Source of the DNA: a bacterium
Lineage (GTDB): Bacteria > Planctomycetota > UBA1135 > UBA2386
Reading direction: 5' to 3'
Length of the DNA: 64,000 nucleotides
Assembly: GCA_030432695.1 (NCBI GenBank)
Contig: JAUILN010000006.1
Span: 186,001-250,000, forward strand
In this document: piece after piece, positions 53,801-64,000 of the stretch
How the letters are laid out: every line of letters starts with the position of its first letter
Position numbering within the stretch: position 1 is the stretch's first letter
Made by a program: the position numbers and the translations under genes
Notes under the pieces: model-generated
Told to the model about the DNA's origin: nothing
The model's input: the letters and a program-made list of their open reading frames with translations, nothing else
Database searches by the model: none

Positions 53801-54535
53801 GCTCCGGAAGACGTTGATGGAGAGGAAGAAGTAGTCCGAGCTGAACGCGATGTCCGGGAAGTCGAACCAGTAGCCGTCCGAGAAGCCGAAGTTCTGCGGG
53901 TCGAGGCTCCAATTGGACGACCAACGATTGGCACCGAGATCGGCATCGCTGGTGGCCGCAGCGAGGACGATCCCTCCATTGCCGTTGCCATCCTTGCGAT
54001 ATTGGAGAAGCCAGATCGAGAGTCCGTCGTCGCTGATGACCTTCTGGTCACAGCAGAACCCGCCCCACCGGGAGCCGAACTGGGAATAGGGGTTCACCTC
54101 GTTCCAGCTCTGGCCGCCGTCGGTGCTGCTCTGAGCGTGCCAGTTGGCGGTGTAGAACATGTTCCTGCCGTCGCTGGCGACCGCCAGGGTCGGCTCGCCG
54201 ACCGCGCACTCTCCGGACTTCACCCTCACGTTCGAGAACTGGGCGTAGTCCCCGGCGCTCTCGGGGGCCAGTTCGCCGATCGCGGTCGCCGCGGAGCTGT
54301 GTGGCGCCGGAAGCTCGGACACCCCGATCGGTACCGAAGGCGTGTCGTGATGGCTCAGGCTGGTCGCGGCCGCGCGCGGCGGAGCGGGCACGTCTGGTCC
54401 CTGGACGAGCGGGGCATTGGCCTGGACGACGCCTTCGAAGACCGGAACCGGTCGACCGTCGTCGAGGGGCTTCTGGGGGGAAAGGGTCGGGGCGAGAGTG
54501 GCGCAGAGCAGAGCGAGTGTGAGGCGTCGGATCAT
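50801..54535 (-). CDS. Giant secreted protein: sialidase-like domain, duplicated beta-sandwich, C-terminal module
   Basis: 1244 residues from the ATG at 54535. Signal peptide at 1-21 (LTLALLCATLAPTLSPQ). Residues of roughly 110-520 look like a six-bladed sialidase-type (BNR/Asp-box) propeller, with one clear Asp-box (STDGGQSWNEV). A Cys-poor beta-domain follows. Two related beta-sandwich units, about 200-230 residues apart, carry the matching cores ISISSNGFFWLDGAAT / VSVCSNGFLWLEDGSS, then VTEFLNEPARIAPLWRDM / VHEFLNSPARVAALWTDL and AVITWHRARDYQSSDLFTVQ / VVITWHQIPEYQGTQLFTFQ. They resemble nidogen-like (NIDO) domains. The last 120 residues form the window's C-terminal module and end in SSNGLELTFGEL. 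An inverted repeat lies 142 bp upstream of the start. Confidence 0.82.
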   Translation of the reverse strand: MIRRLTLALLCATLAPTLSPQKPLDDGRPVPVFEGVVQANAPLVQGPDVPAPPRAAATSLSHHDTPSVPIGVSELPAPHSSAATAIGELAPESAGDYAQFSNVRVKSGECAVGEPTLAVASDGRNMFYTANWHAQSSTDGGQSWNEVNPYSQFGSRWGGFCCDQKVISDDGLSIWLLQYRKDGNGNGGIVLAAATSDADLGANRWSSNWSLDPQNFGFSDGYWFDFPDIAFSSDYFFLSINVFRSTGGLESAIVARIARSDIADGGSLTYQALMGDNDTQWSFRLAQGPRSAMYMATHVNTGRIRIHRWSDSGGLYAYERDISTWTRGLTPHAGPDGRSWIRNMQNRILAGYRSENEVGFLWRCNQQVDRPNNYVRLARFDVTGDGAPTRIEDYDLWNRDHSVAYPAAAANAWGHVGVIVSLGGGTRRPSCGTALFDDLEKFSAFRLFTASDNDPNEARWGDYFTVQAWPTLAGSGSFAGTGVQLSNGSNIYTDGLHKWIHFGRESMDEPNVTLMVVSSPVQDIPISLTPTDRTGDGDLRTPAYRGYAGDVLYRLEAPVRHVVDNDEAYRFRHWRWWGAPGVSSDQPVGEPALHAHLGTEDDRAEAIYAREWVLDVQTSDPGTGVGITVSPVDADGNGYGTSSFTRYYLGGEQVTLVAPFAGGLNRFGRWRIDGVAQTEGQRTITVTMDEHHTVRAEFGDGICYEPDLGTALGARDDSIHPNQSLGFDFPIPGGGTTNAISISSNGFFWLDGAATANDWTPNVTEFLNEPARIAPLWRDMTLGGEADDVYFNSFGDRAVITWHRARDYQSSDLFTVQCTLYPDGTVHTSYSGTIPEAEALVGWTGNTSADPGGSDFSSAPFDTGAQANAYERFRPSNAFDLTGRILSRQPNALGGSGVDLVQSACAPASTRSYGSGCGTVASFYDFGTQTDLYDQEFELTPNGAGGYDVDRCATSCYETTLGTAIRTGDDRLTAVPLPFAFPYPGNPTGSTAVSVCSNGFLWLEDGSSTETDYSPTVHEFLNSPARVAALWTDLNPDGAGADGIYVDSSAQRVVITWHQIPEYQGTQLFTFQLQLFDDGRIVLAYQGDIATSTDALVGFTPGDNATDPGHANLLAAVPFRTARPDLPPLSLSSDLEPILGSNLPLRIDDVPAGSPSGVVLLGVFEQNLALDPIGMPGCTALNTAEDALPFAVGVSSTAIADLPIPNLPAILGASFQSQAFVIAPGANTLGLVSSNGLELTFGEL

Positions 54536-54676
54536 CGGGATGCGCTCCGGTGCGCATGGGACGGGCGTCTGGATGGGCAGTCGGATGGATGCCTGGCCGG
54601 GTTCACTGCCCGGCTTCCAGATTCCCGCATCCCGGAGGCTCCGCCACGAAACCGCAAACCCGGAGGAATCCGCGCG

Positions 54677-54711
54677 GTGGGTCTGCGACCAGATCGGTCT
54701 TGCAGACTCAC
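54677..54711. repeat. 35-bp inverted repeat upstream of the giant secreted protein gene (copy 2)
   Basis: GTGGGTCTGCGA and TTGCAGACTCAC pair in 10 of 12 positions, with the same 11-base loop as copy 1 at 48077. The right arm is identical in both. It lies 142 bp upstream of the giant secreted protein gene and 123 bp before the divergent kinase gene. Confidence 0.7.
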
Positions 54712-54834
54712 TCCGAGTCGCTGGGGACACTGCGTGACCTTCCCCCGCCCCCGTCAGGCAGCGGAGGTGGTTCTGGTCGGCAGCGTTTGCAATGTTGGGG
54801 AACAGTTCGTCGAACCCGTTGGACGAGGCCCGAG

Positions 54835-58179
<3,345 letters not shown>

Positions 58180-58228
58180 GCGGTCGCGCCACCTGCGTCC
58201 CGACCATCTTCCGGTCGTCTCGGGGGGG

Positions 58229-58843
58229 CTAACCCTCCGACTTCATCCGCTGGCCGAGTTCGCGCAGTGCCTTGCTGAACAGCGCACGCGCCGAGTCGGG
58301 GCTCGCCAGATCCATCTCGGCGGCGATCTCGTCGTAGCTCATCTCGGCGAACAGTCGCTGGACCAGCAGGTCCCTGCTGCGATCCGGCATGTCCAGCAGG
58401 GCTTCCTCGACCCGCTGTTCGGCTTCGACACCGCGGAGCTTCATGCTCGGAGTCGGTTCGGCGCCCTGCAGTGCCGAGTCGTGAACGCTGTCGTCGGCGT
58501 CGGCGAAACGCTGCACCTGTCCGCCGCCGCGCTTGCGCGCCGCCACGAAGCGGAGCTGCTTGCGGATCCGATTCTCGACGATGCGCGCGAGCCAGTTGCA
58601 GAACCGGCCGTCGGAGTCCAGTCGGAACGACTGCAGACCACGGAGTGCATCGACCATCGATTCCTGGACCAGATCGTCGACCTCGAAGAGCTGCAGCGAG
58701 GTGCGGCCGAGACGGACCGCAGCGATCCGGCGGACCCGGGGGAGGTAGCGGGCGAACAACAGCTCGCGCGCCTCGACGTCGTCGTGCTGGGCACGGGCGA
58801 CGAGAGCGATGGTCTCCTCGATGCTGGAATCGTCGGCGCTCAT
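58229..58843 (-). CDS. ECF-type RNA polymerase sigma factor
   Basis: 204 residues from ATG 58843; an in-frame GTG at 58852 is an alternative. Region 2 shows RELLFARYLPRVRRIAAVRL and FEVDDLVQESMVDALRGL with the core-binding motif DDLVQES. Region 4 shows RSRDLLVQRLFAEMSYDEIA and the recognition helix DSARALFSKALRELGQRM. Between them lies a long charged linker, as in the kinase-linked ECF group. It converges with the TPR kinase gene, 49 bp apart, so the pair is arranged differently from the sigma/kinase operon at the left end. Confidence 0.88.
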   Translation of the reverse strand: MSADDSSIEETIALVARAQHDDVEARELLFARYLPRVRRIAAVRLGRTSLQLFEVDDLVQESMVDALRGLQSFRLDSDGRFCNWLARIVENRIRKQLRFVAARKRGGGQVQRFADADDSVHDSALQGAEPTPSMKLRGVEAEQRVEEALLDMPDRSRDLLVQRLFAEMSYDEIAAEMDLASPDSARALFSKALRELGQRMKSEG

Positions 58844-58918
58844 GGGCTGCACCTGACCGTCCGCAGAGGTTAGGCGCTGGACGGCCGGGCGACCACACCG
58901 GGGCGCCCCGGTGCGCGA

Positions 58919-59068
58919 GGCTTCGACGGCGCGCTGCTGGAGACGGTCGGCACCGGCCTCGACGCGGGGCTCCTTGGTCCCGACCTGCTCACGGGGACTC
59001 TTCAGTGGAGCACGCTCGCCACGCCGGTGTTCGCCTGCCTCGGTCTCGTGGCCGCTGTCCTGATGCGC
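58919..59068 (+). pseudogene. C-terminal fragment resembling apolipoprotein N-acyltransferase
   Basis: About 50 codons, open from just after TAG at 58871 and without a start codon, encode a strand-turn pattern GFDGALLETVGTGLDAGLLG followed by a final hydrophobic helix (TPVFACLGLVAAVLM). This matches the end of Lnt-type nitrilase enzymes, where a short loop and a last membrane helix follow the catalytic domain. It lies just upstream of the sigma gene start on the opposite strand. It looks like a gene remnant; the similarity is by eye only. Confidence 0.35.
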
Positions 59069-59228
59069 AGCACTCCTACGATGTCGAGCGCCACACCGAC
59101 ACTGCTGAGTCGGGGAGTCGCGCCTCGCCCGCTTCTGTCCGTGGTCGATGCGAAGCGCGAATCCTCCCGGGGACGAGGGGGAGCGGGCGGCGTTGCGGTC
59201 GAGGCAGCGGCGGCCACGCAGGCTCCCC

Positions 59229-59533
59229 GGCGAGAAGCCGGTGAAGAAGCCGCACGGTCGGCGTCGCGCGGCGTGGGCGGAGCTGATGCGGTGGAACTTC
59301 GGTGTGGACGTGTCGATCCGTCTTCACAGCGAGACCCGTCGGCGCTTGCGGACCGGGCCGCAGACAGTGTTGCTGCCGCCTCCCGCGGAGGCTGGTGGAC
59401 ATGGGACGCAGCGACTCGCCTCGCGGGTTCGTCAACGATCCGCGAACCATCACGCAGGTGCCGTCGCATCTGGGTCGGCCGGCAGAGCTGCCACCGCTGT
59501 CCGCGCCGCGTCCGCCGCCGGAGGCTCCGGGCT
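59229..59533 (+). mobile_element. Relic of an IS91-family (HUH) transposase, C-terminal part
   Basis: Two pieces in different frames. The first (from 59229, GEKPVKKPHGRRRAAWAELM then FGVDVSIRLH) matches the WAELxRRxFxxDV region of IS91/IS801-type transposases, but the CPxC zinc-knuckle that normally follows is lost. The second (59428-59533, FVNDPRTITQVPSHLGRP and AELPPLSAPRPPPEAPG) matches the end, IDDPxxIxxILxHLGLPxExP then a Pro-rich tail. The shift of frame between the pieces and the lost motif make it a dead element. The rest of 58853-59763 shows no gene. Confidence 0.7.
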
Positions 59534-59763
59534 CGTGGGCGTGGCGATGCGAGCGGACTGATGTTGATCAGCGGCTGGTTGTCGGTCTCCCGCAGCGATC
59601 CGCTGAGGGTCTGAGCCGCCCCCCAAGGTTTGCCAGCACTTCGCGGGAGTCATCTGGTGCCGCTCGAGGGGAATCCTGTCCGGTCGCGCCGACGCCCGGG
59701 CCTTGGAAGTTGTCTGGCGTTTCCAGACTCCGTTCACCCGACCCGAAACGAATCGATCCACCG

Positions 59764-60765
59764 ATGAACACTTCATTCCAGTCCGACCCGTTCGCTGTTC
59801 GCCTCGCGCTGCTTCTGCTGACCTCCACACTCACCGCGGGCGGCGTCAATGCCGCTCCCTTGCCGCAGGGCTGCGTGTCCAGCTACAGCAGCAGTTCCTC
59901 CACGATCTGCAACAGCGGCAACGACTCCTGGACCTGCACGAGTACGCAGACCTGCACGACCGTCTGCAGCGCCGTGGCAAGCGGTCTCAAGTCGGGCGTT
60001 CAGTACGCCCCGGTGGCGGCCGGTGCCCCGGCCGTGAGGATCACCGACATGGCCGGAAACCCGATCGTGATCGGTGGGACCACCCTGCAGCTCCTGCCTT
60101 CGGCCGCCCACACCGCTGAGGCGCGCTCGCTCTACGGGCTGATCAGCACGGCTCACACGTGGAGCGGCTACCGTACGAACGTCGACCTCCCGTCCATTCC
60201 TGCTGGCACCACCGGGCAGGCGCAGTTCCTGATCACCTACCAGTGGCCCGTGCCGGTGCAGCTCGAGGGAGCGGTCTGGTTCAGCAATGACGGAGACGAT
60301 CGGTTCGGCTTCCGCGTGAGCGACGCCATCGAGGGGCTCGGTGTCGACTACGCGACGGCCGAGAGCTTTGGCGAAGGTTGTCCGGGCAGCAACGGGACGC
60401 CGCAGCTCGCCGCCGCCAACCGCCCCGTGCTCGGTTCGACCTACCAGCTCCGCGCCACCAACCTCTCCGCGGCGCCGTTCGCCTTCGTGTTGACGGGGTT
60501 CAGCAACACGACTTCTTCGGCTGGCCCGTTGCCGCTGTCTCTGGCCGCGCTGGGTCTCGATCGGTCGTGCTTCCTGCTCACCAGTCCCGACGTCGACTCG
60601 ATGATTGCCCCGGTTGGCGGCGGGGCCACGTTCGGTCTCGGTATTCCGGTCAGCCCGAGCCTGTCCGGTTTCCCGTTGTTCCATCAGGTCGCCTCGGTCG
60701 ACGGCGTCGCAGCGGGTGGGTTGGCGGTCAGCAACGGCATCGCCAGCGTTCTCGGTCGCCACTGA
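59764..60765 (+). CDS. Secreted protein with Cys/Ser-rich N-terminus and C-terminal module
   Basis: 333 residues. Signal peptide (LALLLLTSTLTAGGVNAAP, about 14-32). The mature N-terminus is Ser/Thr/Cys-rich (SYSSSSSTICNSGNDSWTCT, then STQTCTTVCS), with cysteines that probably form disulfides. The middle holds a beta-sandwich (YRTNVDLPSIPAGTTGQAQF, WPVPVQLEGAVWFSND). From GEGCPGSNGTPQLAAANRPV to the end (about 203-333) is the module shared with three other proteins here, with LPLSLAALGLDRSCFLL and a final SNGIASVLGRH. It sits between two transposase relics, so it may have come in with mobile DNA or be the survivor of a rearranged area. Confidence 0.8.
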   Translation: MNTSFQSDPFAVRLALLLLTSTLTAGGVNAAPLPQGCVSSYSSSSSTICNSGNDSWTCTSTQTCTTVCSAVASGLKSGVQYAPVAAGAPAVRITDMAGNPIVIGGTTLQLLPSAAHTAEARSLYGLISTAHTWSGYRTNVDLPSIPAGTTGQAQFLITYQWPVPVQLEGAVWFSNDGDDRFGFRVSDAIEGLGVDYATAESFGEGCPGSNGTPQLAAANRPVLGSTYQLRATNLSAAPFAFVLTGFSNTTSSAGPLPLSLAALGLDRSCFLLTSPDVDSMIAPVGGGATFGLGIPVSPSLSGFPLFHQVASVDGVAAGGLAVSNGIASVLGRH

Positions 60766-60802
60766 TTCGACGTGGCGATCGACACCACGCCGGTCCTCGG
60801 CC

Positions 60803-61189
60803 GTGATTGCCCAGCTCGTGGGAGACGCCAAGGTCGCCCTCGAGATCGCGAAGCAAGCCTATCGCGGCCATTCGCAGGATGCTGAAGCGACCTCGGACGT
60901 GCGGGCCGCGATCGAGCTACTGCAAGGTCTGCTACTTCAGGACATCGATGAGACTCCGGCGGACGGTGGCCCTCCGGAGATCCGCAGAGGAACGAAGCCG
61001 GATCGGATCGTGTCGACCACCGAGTTCCAGCAGACCTACCGGCGACGAGTCGCGGTGGAGCATCGAATTGCCCGGCTCGTTCAGATCGGGATGCGTCGAG
61101 CGAGGTACCTCAGCCGAGTGAAGGTGGCCTTCCAGGTGGCCATGGCAGCAGCGGTCGCCAACCTGCTCACCGCGATGACCGCGACGTAG
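60803..61189 (+). mobile_element. Relic of an IS1182-like DDE transposase with internal deletion
   Basis: An open stretch of 128 codons without the N-terminal part of a transposase. It contains the block before the last catalytic region (AAIELLQGLLLQDIDETPAD, GGPPEIRRGTKPDRIVSTTE) joined directly to the C-terminal block (TYRRRVAVEHRIARLVQIGM, RRARYLSRVKVAFQVAMAAA, VANLLTA). In full-length IS1182-type transposases these two blocks lie far apart, so an internal deletion has removed the middle. The 280 bp after it (61190-61472) hold no gene I can support. Confidence 0.65.
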
Positions 61190-61472
61190 GGCTGGACGCG
61201 CAAGAAACACGGTCCTGAACGACCAGCCGCCCCGAGAGCCCAACCGCCGTGCGAACCCAACCGCCATGGGACGCGACGAGATCGATCGAGCTGGCGGCGA
61301 CAGCCCGCTCGGACTTCGCCGGGCGCGCGAGCCTGGCGATTCCCGCCGGCCGGACTCGGTCAGTCCCCGGCGTTACCGCTTTCCGGCCGCGATTCTGGCT
61401 CGGCCGGCGCCGCCGCGCGACGTCGCGGCTCACCGTCGCAGCCCCTGGCGCCCGGGCGCCTGCGACATCCCC

Positions 61473-62543
61473 TCACCAACTCGCCCGGATCTGCGCCGCG
61501 ATCCGCGCAGCCGCTCGCGCCATGCGAGGTGAGTCCGTCATGCCGGCCAGACGATCCAGGATCTGGAGTGCGTCCGCATCGGTCGGGCCGTCCCAAGCGA
61601 GGATCCGGGCCAGCCGCTGCCCCTCCTCGGGTCCGTGGCTACGCCGCAGCTTCGAGAGCGCCTCTGTCCGAGTCATCGGTCGGTCGTCGGGCGCAGGCAC
61701 GCCGAGCACCCCCAGTGTCGTCAGGGCGGCGCCGCGCTCGGACTCGTCCTTCGAGGTCAGGGCGCGGATCACCCGGTAACGCAACTGCGGGTCGGCGGGT
61801 GGAAACAGGGCCAGATGCCGCAACGCCTCGATCCGCGCCTGGGGTTCACCGTGGTCGAGCAACACGAGCGCGGCTTCGTCGCGAGCCTCCAATCGCGCAG
61901 CGCAGCGGATCACGACCTGGGCTGCGAGGAGCCGCGTCTGCCACGGGATCTCACTGCCGGGATCCCGGACGTCGACCTGACCAACGGACGGATCGAGACG
62001 AGGACGTGGTGCGAGTGCCTTGAAGGCCAGCGCGGTGCGCAGTTCGTCACGACATCCTTCGACCAGGTTCGGTTCCTCGAGCAGCACACACAGCGCCGCA
62101 TGGCGTTGGAAGACCCGCTCGGAAACGAGCGCGGCGCGGAGATCCGGAAGCGGAACGGAGGGCCCTGCCTCCACGATCCACCCCGCCCAGCTACAGCTCC
62201 GCTGCAGGGGCAACTCGGTTCCCGGACGTGCAACCAGCCGAGGACAGTCGGCCGGCGTCATCTTCGGATGGAACTCTCGCACGCGATGCACCAGATCCTG
62301 GCGATGCGCCTCGAATGCAGCGGCCACCCGAGCGCGCGTGTCCCCATCCCACCGGCGCGCCTCACGGGCGATGTCGAACAGCGCACTGCTGTCCGCTTCG
62401 GGGTCTACCAGGGTGGTGATCCGCGCGACGAGCGAGTCGGCGCGCAGCAGGTCGCGCGCGTCGGTCACTCCTTCCTGCGACGGCAGCAGTGTTCCCAGCA
62501 CCAGGCCGAGCGCCGGTGCCCAGACTTCCTTCCTCTCAGGCAT
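61473..62543 (-). CDS. HEAT-like helical protein of unknown function
   Basis: 356 residues from ATG 62543. The N-terminus has a weak hydrophobic stretch (VWAPALGLVLGTLLPSQEG), which might be an uncleaved anchor or signal. The rest is alpha-helical with repeats of about 35 residues rich in Leu/Ala/Arg (FQRHAALCVLLEEPNLVEGC, QARIEALRHLALFPPADPQL, RGAALTTLGVLGVPAPDD), typical of HEAT or armadillo-like folds that bind proteins. No enzymatic motif is visible. It stands alone; the relic of an IS1182-like transposase lies beyond its 3' end. Confidence 0.68.
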   Translation of the reverse strand: MPERKEVWAPALGLVLGTLLPSQEGVTDARDLLRADSLVARITTLVDPEADSSALFDIAREARRWDGDTRARVAAAFEAHRQDLVHRVREFHPKMTPADCPRLVARPGTELPLQRSCSWAGWIVEAGPSVPLPDLRAALVSERVFQRHAALCVLLEEPNLVEGCRDELRTALAFKALAPRPRLDPSVGQVDVRDPGSEIPWQTRLLAAQVVIRCAARLEARDEAALVLLDHGEPQARIEALRHLALFPPADPQLRYRVIRALTSKDESERGAALTTLGVLGVPAPDDRPMTRTEALSKLRRSHGPEEGQRLARILAWDGPTDADALQILDRLAGMTDSPRMARAAARIAAQIRASW

Positions 62544-62661
62544 GACTCCATCTCCGCAGGCACCCCTGGCGCTGCCGCGGAGCGGGTGACTCGATCGGAG
62601 CCGCCCGCTCGGCAGGGCCGACAACGACCGCGGCCGGGGTCGAACTCCCGTCGCCGACGGA

Positions 62662-62970
62662 TCAGCGACTCCGCGCCGACTCCACCGCCCGCCCGAACAG
62701 GTGGTCGCTCTCCGCCACGAAGTTCCCAGGTGCCCGCCAGACCCGTTCGATGCGCTCGAAGAACCTGGCGGCGACGCGGCTGGTGGGGTCTGGGGGTCGC
62801 GGTCGCCGGCACCTCGTCGGCGACGAGTACGGCGAGTCGGGAGACCTGGGGGTGTCCATCGGCGACCTGGCGCCCACGAGAGGATCGCCGCCGAAGACGA
62901 GTACCAGACTCGAGGCCGACCGTCCCGCCGCTCGGTCCCGAGGTCGAGCCGGAACGCGCCGGCCCTTCAC
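62662..62970 (-). CDS. Possible short protein or gene fragment after the dehydrogenase gene
   Basis: A 102-residue frame starting at GTG 62970 on the same strand as the nucleotide-sugar dehydrogenase and 20 bp after its stop. The C-terminal end (TSRVAARFFERIERVWRAPG, then NFVAESDHLFGRAVESARSR) is helix-forming and looks coded. The first half is Pro/Arg/Ser-rich and less convincing. It may be a genuine small protein or the tail of a lost one. The rest of the 447-bp gap 62544-62990 shows nothing else except a 14-bp direct repeat at its right end. Confidence 0.35.
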   Translation of the reverse strand: MKGRRVPARPRDRAAGRSASSLVLVFGGDPLVGARSPMDTPRSPDSPYSSPTRCRRPRPPDPTSRVAARFFERIERVWRAPGNFVAESDHLFGRAVESARSR

Positions 62971-62990
62971 CTCGTCAGTCCTTCACCTCG

Positions 62991-64000
62991 TCACGCCTGC
63001 ACGAGCAGGCCACTGAGCGGCGTGAACGGCGCCATCGTGTTGCGGGTGTCGACCACCAGCGAGGCGTTGCGCGCGATCAGCTCCCAGTCGATCGCCTTGT
63101 GGTTGGTCACCACGAGGACCGCGTCGGCCGCCTTGATCTTCTCGGCGGTGAGCTGCACCGACTCCAGATCCGGCAGGTCGCCGTAGCGACGCATCCGCGG
63201 GAAGACCGGCACGTGCGGGTCGTGGTACTCGGTGTCCGCGCCGCGCTCCTGCAGCATCGTGATGATCGCCGCGGCTGGAGTCTCGCGAATGTCGTCGACG
63301 TCGGGCTTGTAGGCCACGCCGGCGATCAGCACCTTGGCGCCCTTCATGGCCTTGCCGCAGGCATTGAGCCCGTCCATGGTCCGCTCGACCACGTAGCGGG
63401 GCATCGCGCTGTTGATCTCGCCGGCGAGCTCGATGAACTTGGTGTTGTGCCCGAACTCCTTGGCCTTCCAAGTGAGATAGAACGGGTCGATCGGGATGCA
63501 GTGGCCGCCGAGGCCGGGGCCGGGGTAGAAGGCCTGGAAGCCGAACGGCTTGGTGGCGGCGGCGTCGACGACCTTCCAGATGTCGATGTCCATCGTCTGG
63601 AGCACCGGCTTGAGCTCGTTCACCAACGCGATGTTGACCGCGCGGTAGATGTTCTCGAGCAGCTTGGCGGCCTCGGCGATCTCCGCGGAGTCGACCGCGA
63701 TCGCCTGCGCCACGGCCGCGCTGTAGAGCGTGTGCGCCAGCTTCGTCGAGGCCGGGTCGGTGCCGCCGACCAGCTTCGGGATGGTCTTGGTGTCGTGCGA
63801 CTTGCGGCCTGGATCCTCGCGCTCGGGGCTGAACGCCATGAAGAAGTCTTCGCCCGCCTTCAGGCCGGTCTTCTCCAGGATCGGCAGGCAGTCGCCGCGG
63901 GTGGTGCCGGGGTAGGTCGTCGACTCGAGGCTCACGAGCTGGCCGCGCTTCAGGTAGCGGGCCACCATCTCGGTCGAGTTGACGATGTACGACATGTCGG
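62991..64000 (-). CDS. Nucleotide-sugar 6-dehydrogenase, WbpA-like (5' end outside window)
   Basis: Oxidises the C6 of a UDP-sugar, probably UDP-GlcNAc, to a uronic acid with two NAD+. The frame stays open through the window edge, and the in-frame ATG at 63995 is internal because the sequence starts in the middle of the NAD-binding domain (PDMSYIVNSTEMVARYL, the REPD-type segment of the family). Central domain: KLVGGTDPASTKLAHTLYSA and EAAKLLENIYRAVNIALVNE; catalytic Cys in YPGPGLGGHCIPIDPFYLTW. The C-terminal UDP-binding domain ends at GLLVQA. PFGFQAFYPGPG is typical of WbpA/WecC-type rather than Ugd enzymes. The WbpB/D/E-like genes lie about 20 kb away. Confidence 0.9.
   Translation of the reverse strand, partial: DMSYIVNSTEMVARYLKRGQLVSLESTTYPGTTRGDCLPILEKTGLKAGEDFFMAFSPEREDPGRKSHDTKTIPKLVGGTDPASTKLAHTLYSAAVAQAIAVDSAEIAEAAKLLENIYRAVNIALVNELKPVLQTMDIDIWKVVDAAATKPFGFQAFYPGPGLGGHCIPIDPFYLTWKAKEFGHNTKFIELAGEINSAMPRYVVERTMDGLNACGKAMKGAKVLIAGVAYKPDVDDIRETPAAAIITMLQERGADTEYHDPHVPVFPRMRRYGDLPDLESVQLTAEKIKAADAVLVVTNHKAIDWELIARNASLVVDTRNTMAPFTPLSGLLVQA

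Overview
The window is very GC-rich, densely coding DNA. It has secreted FG-GAP/VCBS-repeat proteins, ECF sigma factors next to Hanks-type kinases that carry C-terminal TPR-like regions, lipoproteins, a TonB protein and a TonB-dependent receptor. This mix suggests a Gram-negative bacterium of the Planctomycetota, possibly one of the high-GC marine lineages; the phylum is inferred from gene content only. No rRNA, tRNA or CRISPR array was seen.

Layout. 0-7 kb: a kinase/ECF sigma pair, an FG-GAP protein, an ankyrin lipoprotein and TonB. 7-12.4 kb: ferredoxin-NADP reductase, two SDR-type enzymes, a GNAT acetyltransferase and an HtrA-like protease. 12.5-19.6 kb: a VCBS-repeat protein overlapping a secreted unknown, small secreted proteins, a membrane GT-like protein and a cytochrome c lipoprotein. 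19.8-23 kb: delta-1-pyrroline-5-carboxylate dehydrogenase, a 5'-3' exonuclease and a cobalamin adenosyltransferase. 23-30 kb: a FAS1 protein/SigK-like sigma/RskA-like anti-sigma cluster, a tandem DUF4397 protein and a TonB-dependent receptor. 30-39 kb: a branched-chain-type 2-oxoacid dehydrogenase operon on the minus strand (lipA, E1alpha, E1beta, E2, a second E1alpha, E3), divergent from a TetR regulator with two 22-bp palindromes between them. 39-43 kb: a glycosyltransferase and a three-gene amino-sugar cassette (aminotransferase, Gfo/Idh dehydrogenase, hexapeptide acetyltransferase). 44-48 kb: a two-gene SWIM zinc-finger/DUF6493-like operon. 48-58.9 kb: secreted proteins including a 1244-residue one, a kinase with TPR-like repeats and a third ECF sigma factor. 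58.9-61.2 kb: a graveyard with relics of two transposases and a gene fragment, around one intact secreted protein. 61.5-64 kb: a HEAT-like protein and a WbpA-type nucleotide-sugar dehydrogenase cut by the window edge.

How the parts may work together. LipA makes the lipoyl cofactor for the E2 encoded in the same operon, and the divergent TetR protein probably controls both directions. The WbpA-like dehydrogenase at the right edge and the WbpB/E/D-like trio at 40-43 kb match consecutive steps of a diacetamido-uronic acid pathway. Four secreted proteins spread over the window end in a related C-terminal module closing with a short SNG-type motif. Two look-alike inverted repeats lie at nearly the same distance upstream of the SWIM operon and of the giant secreted protein.
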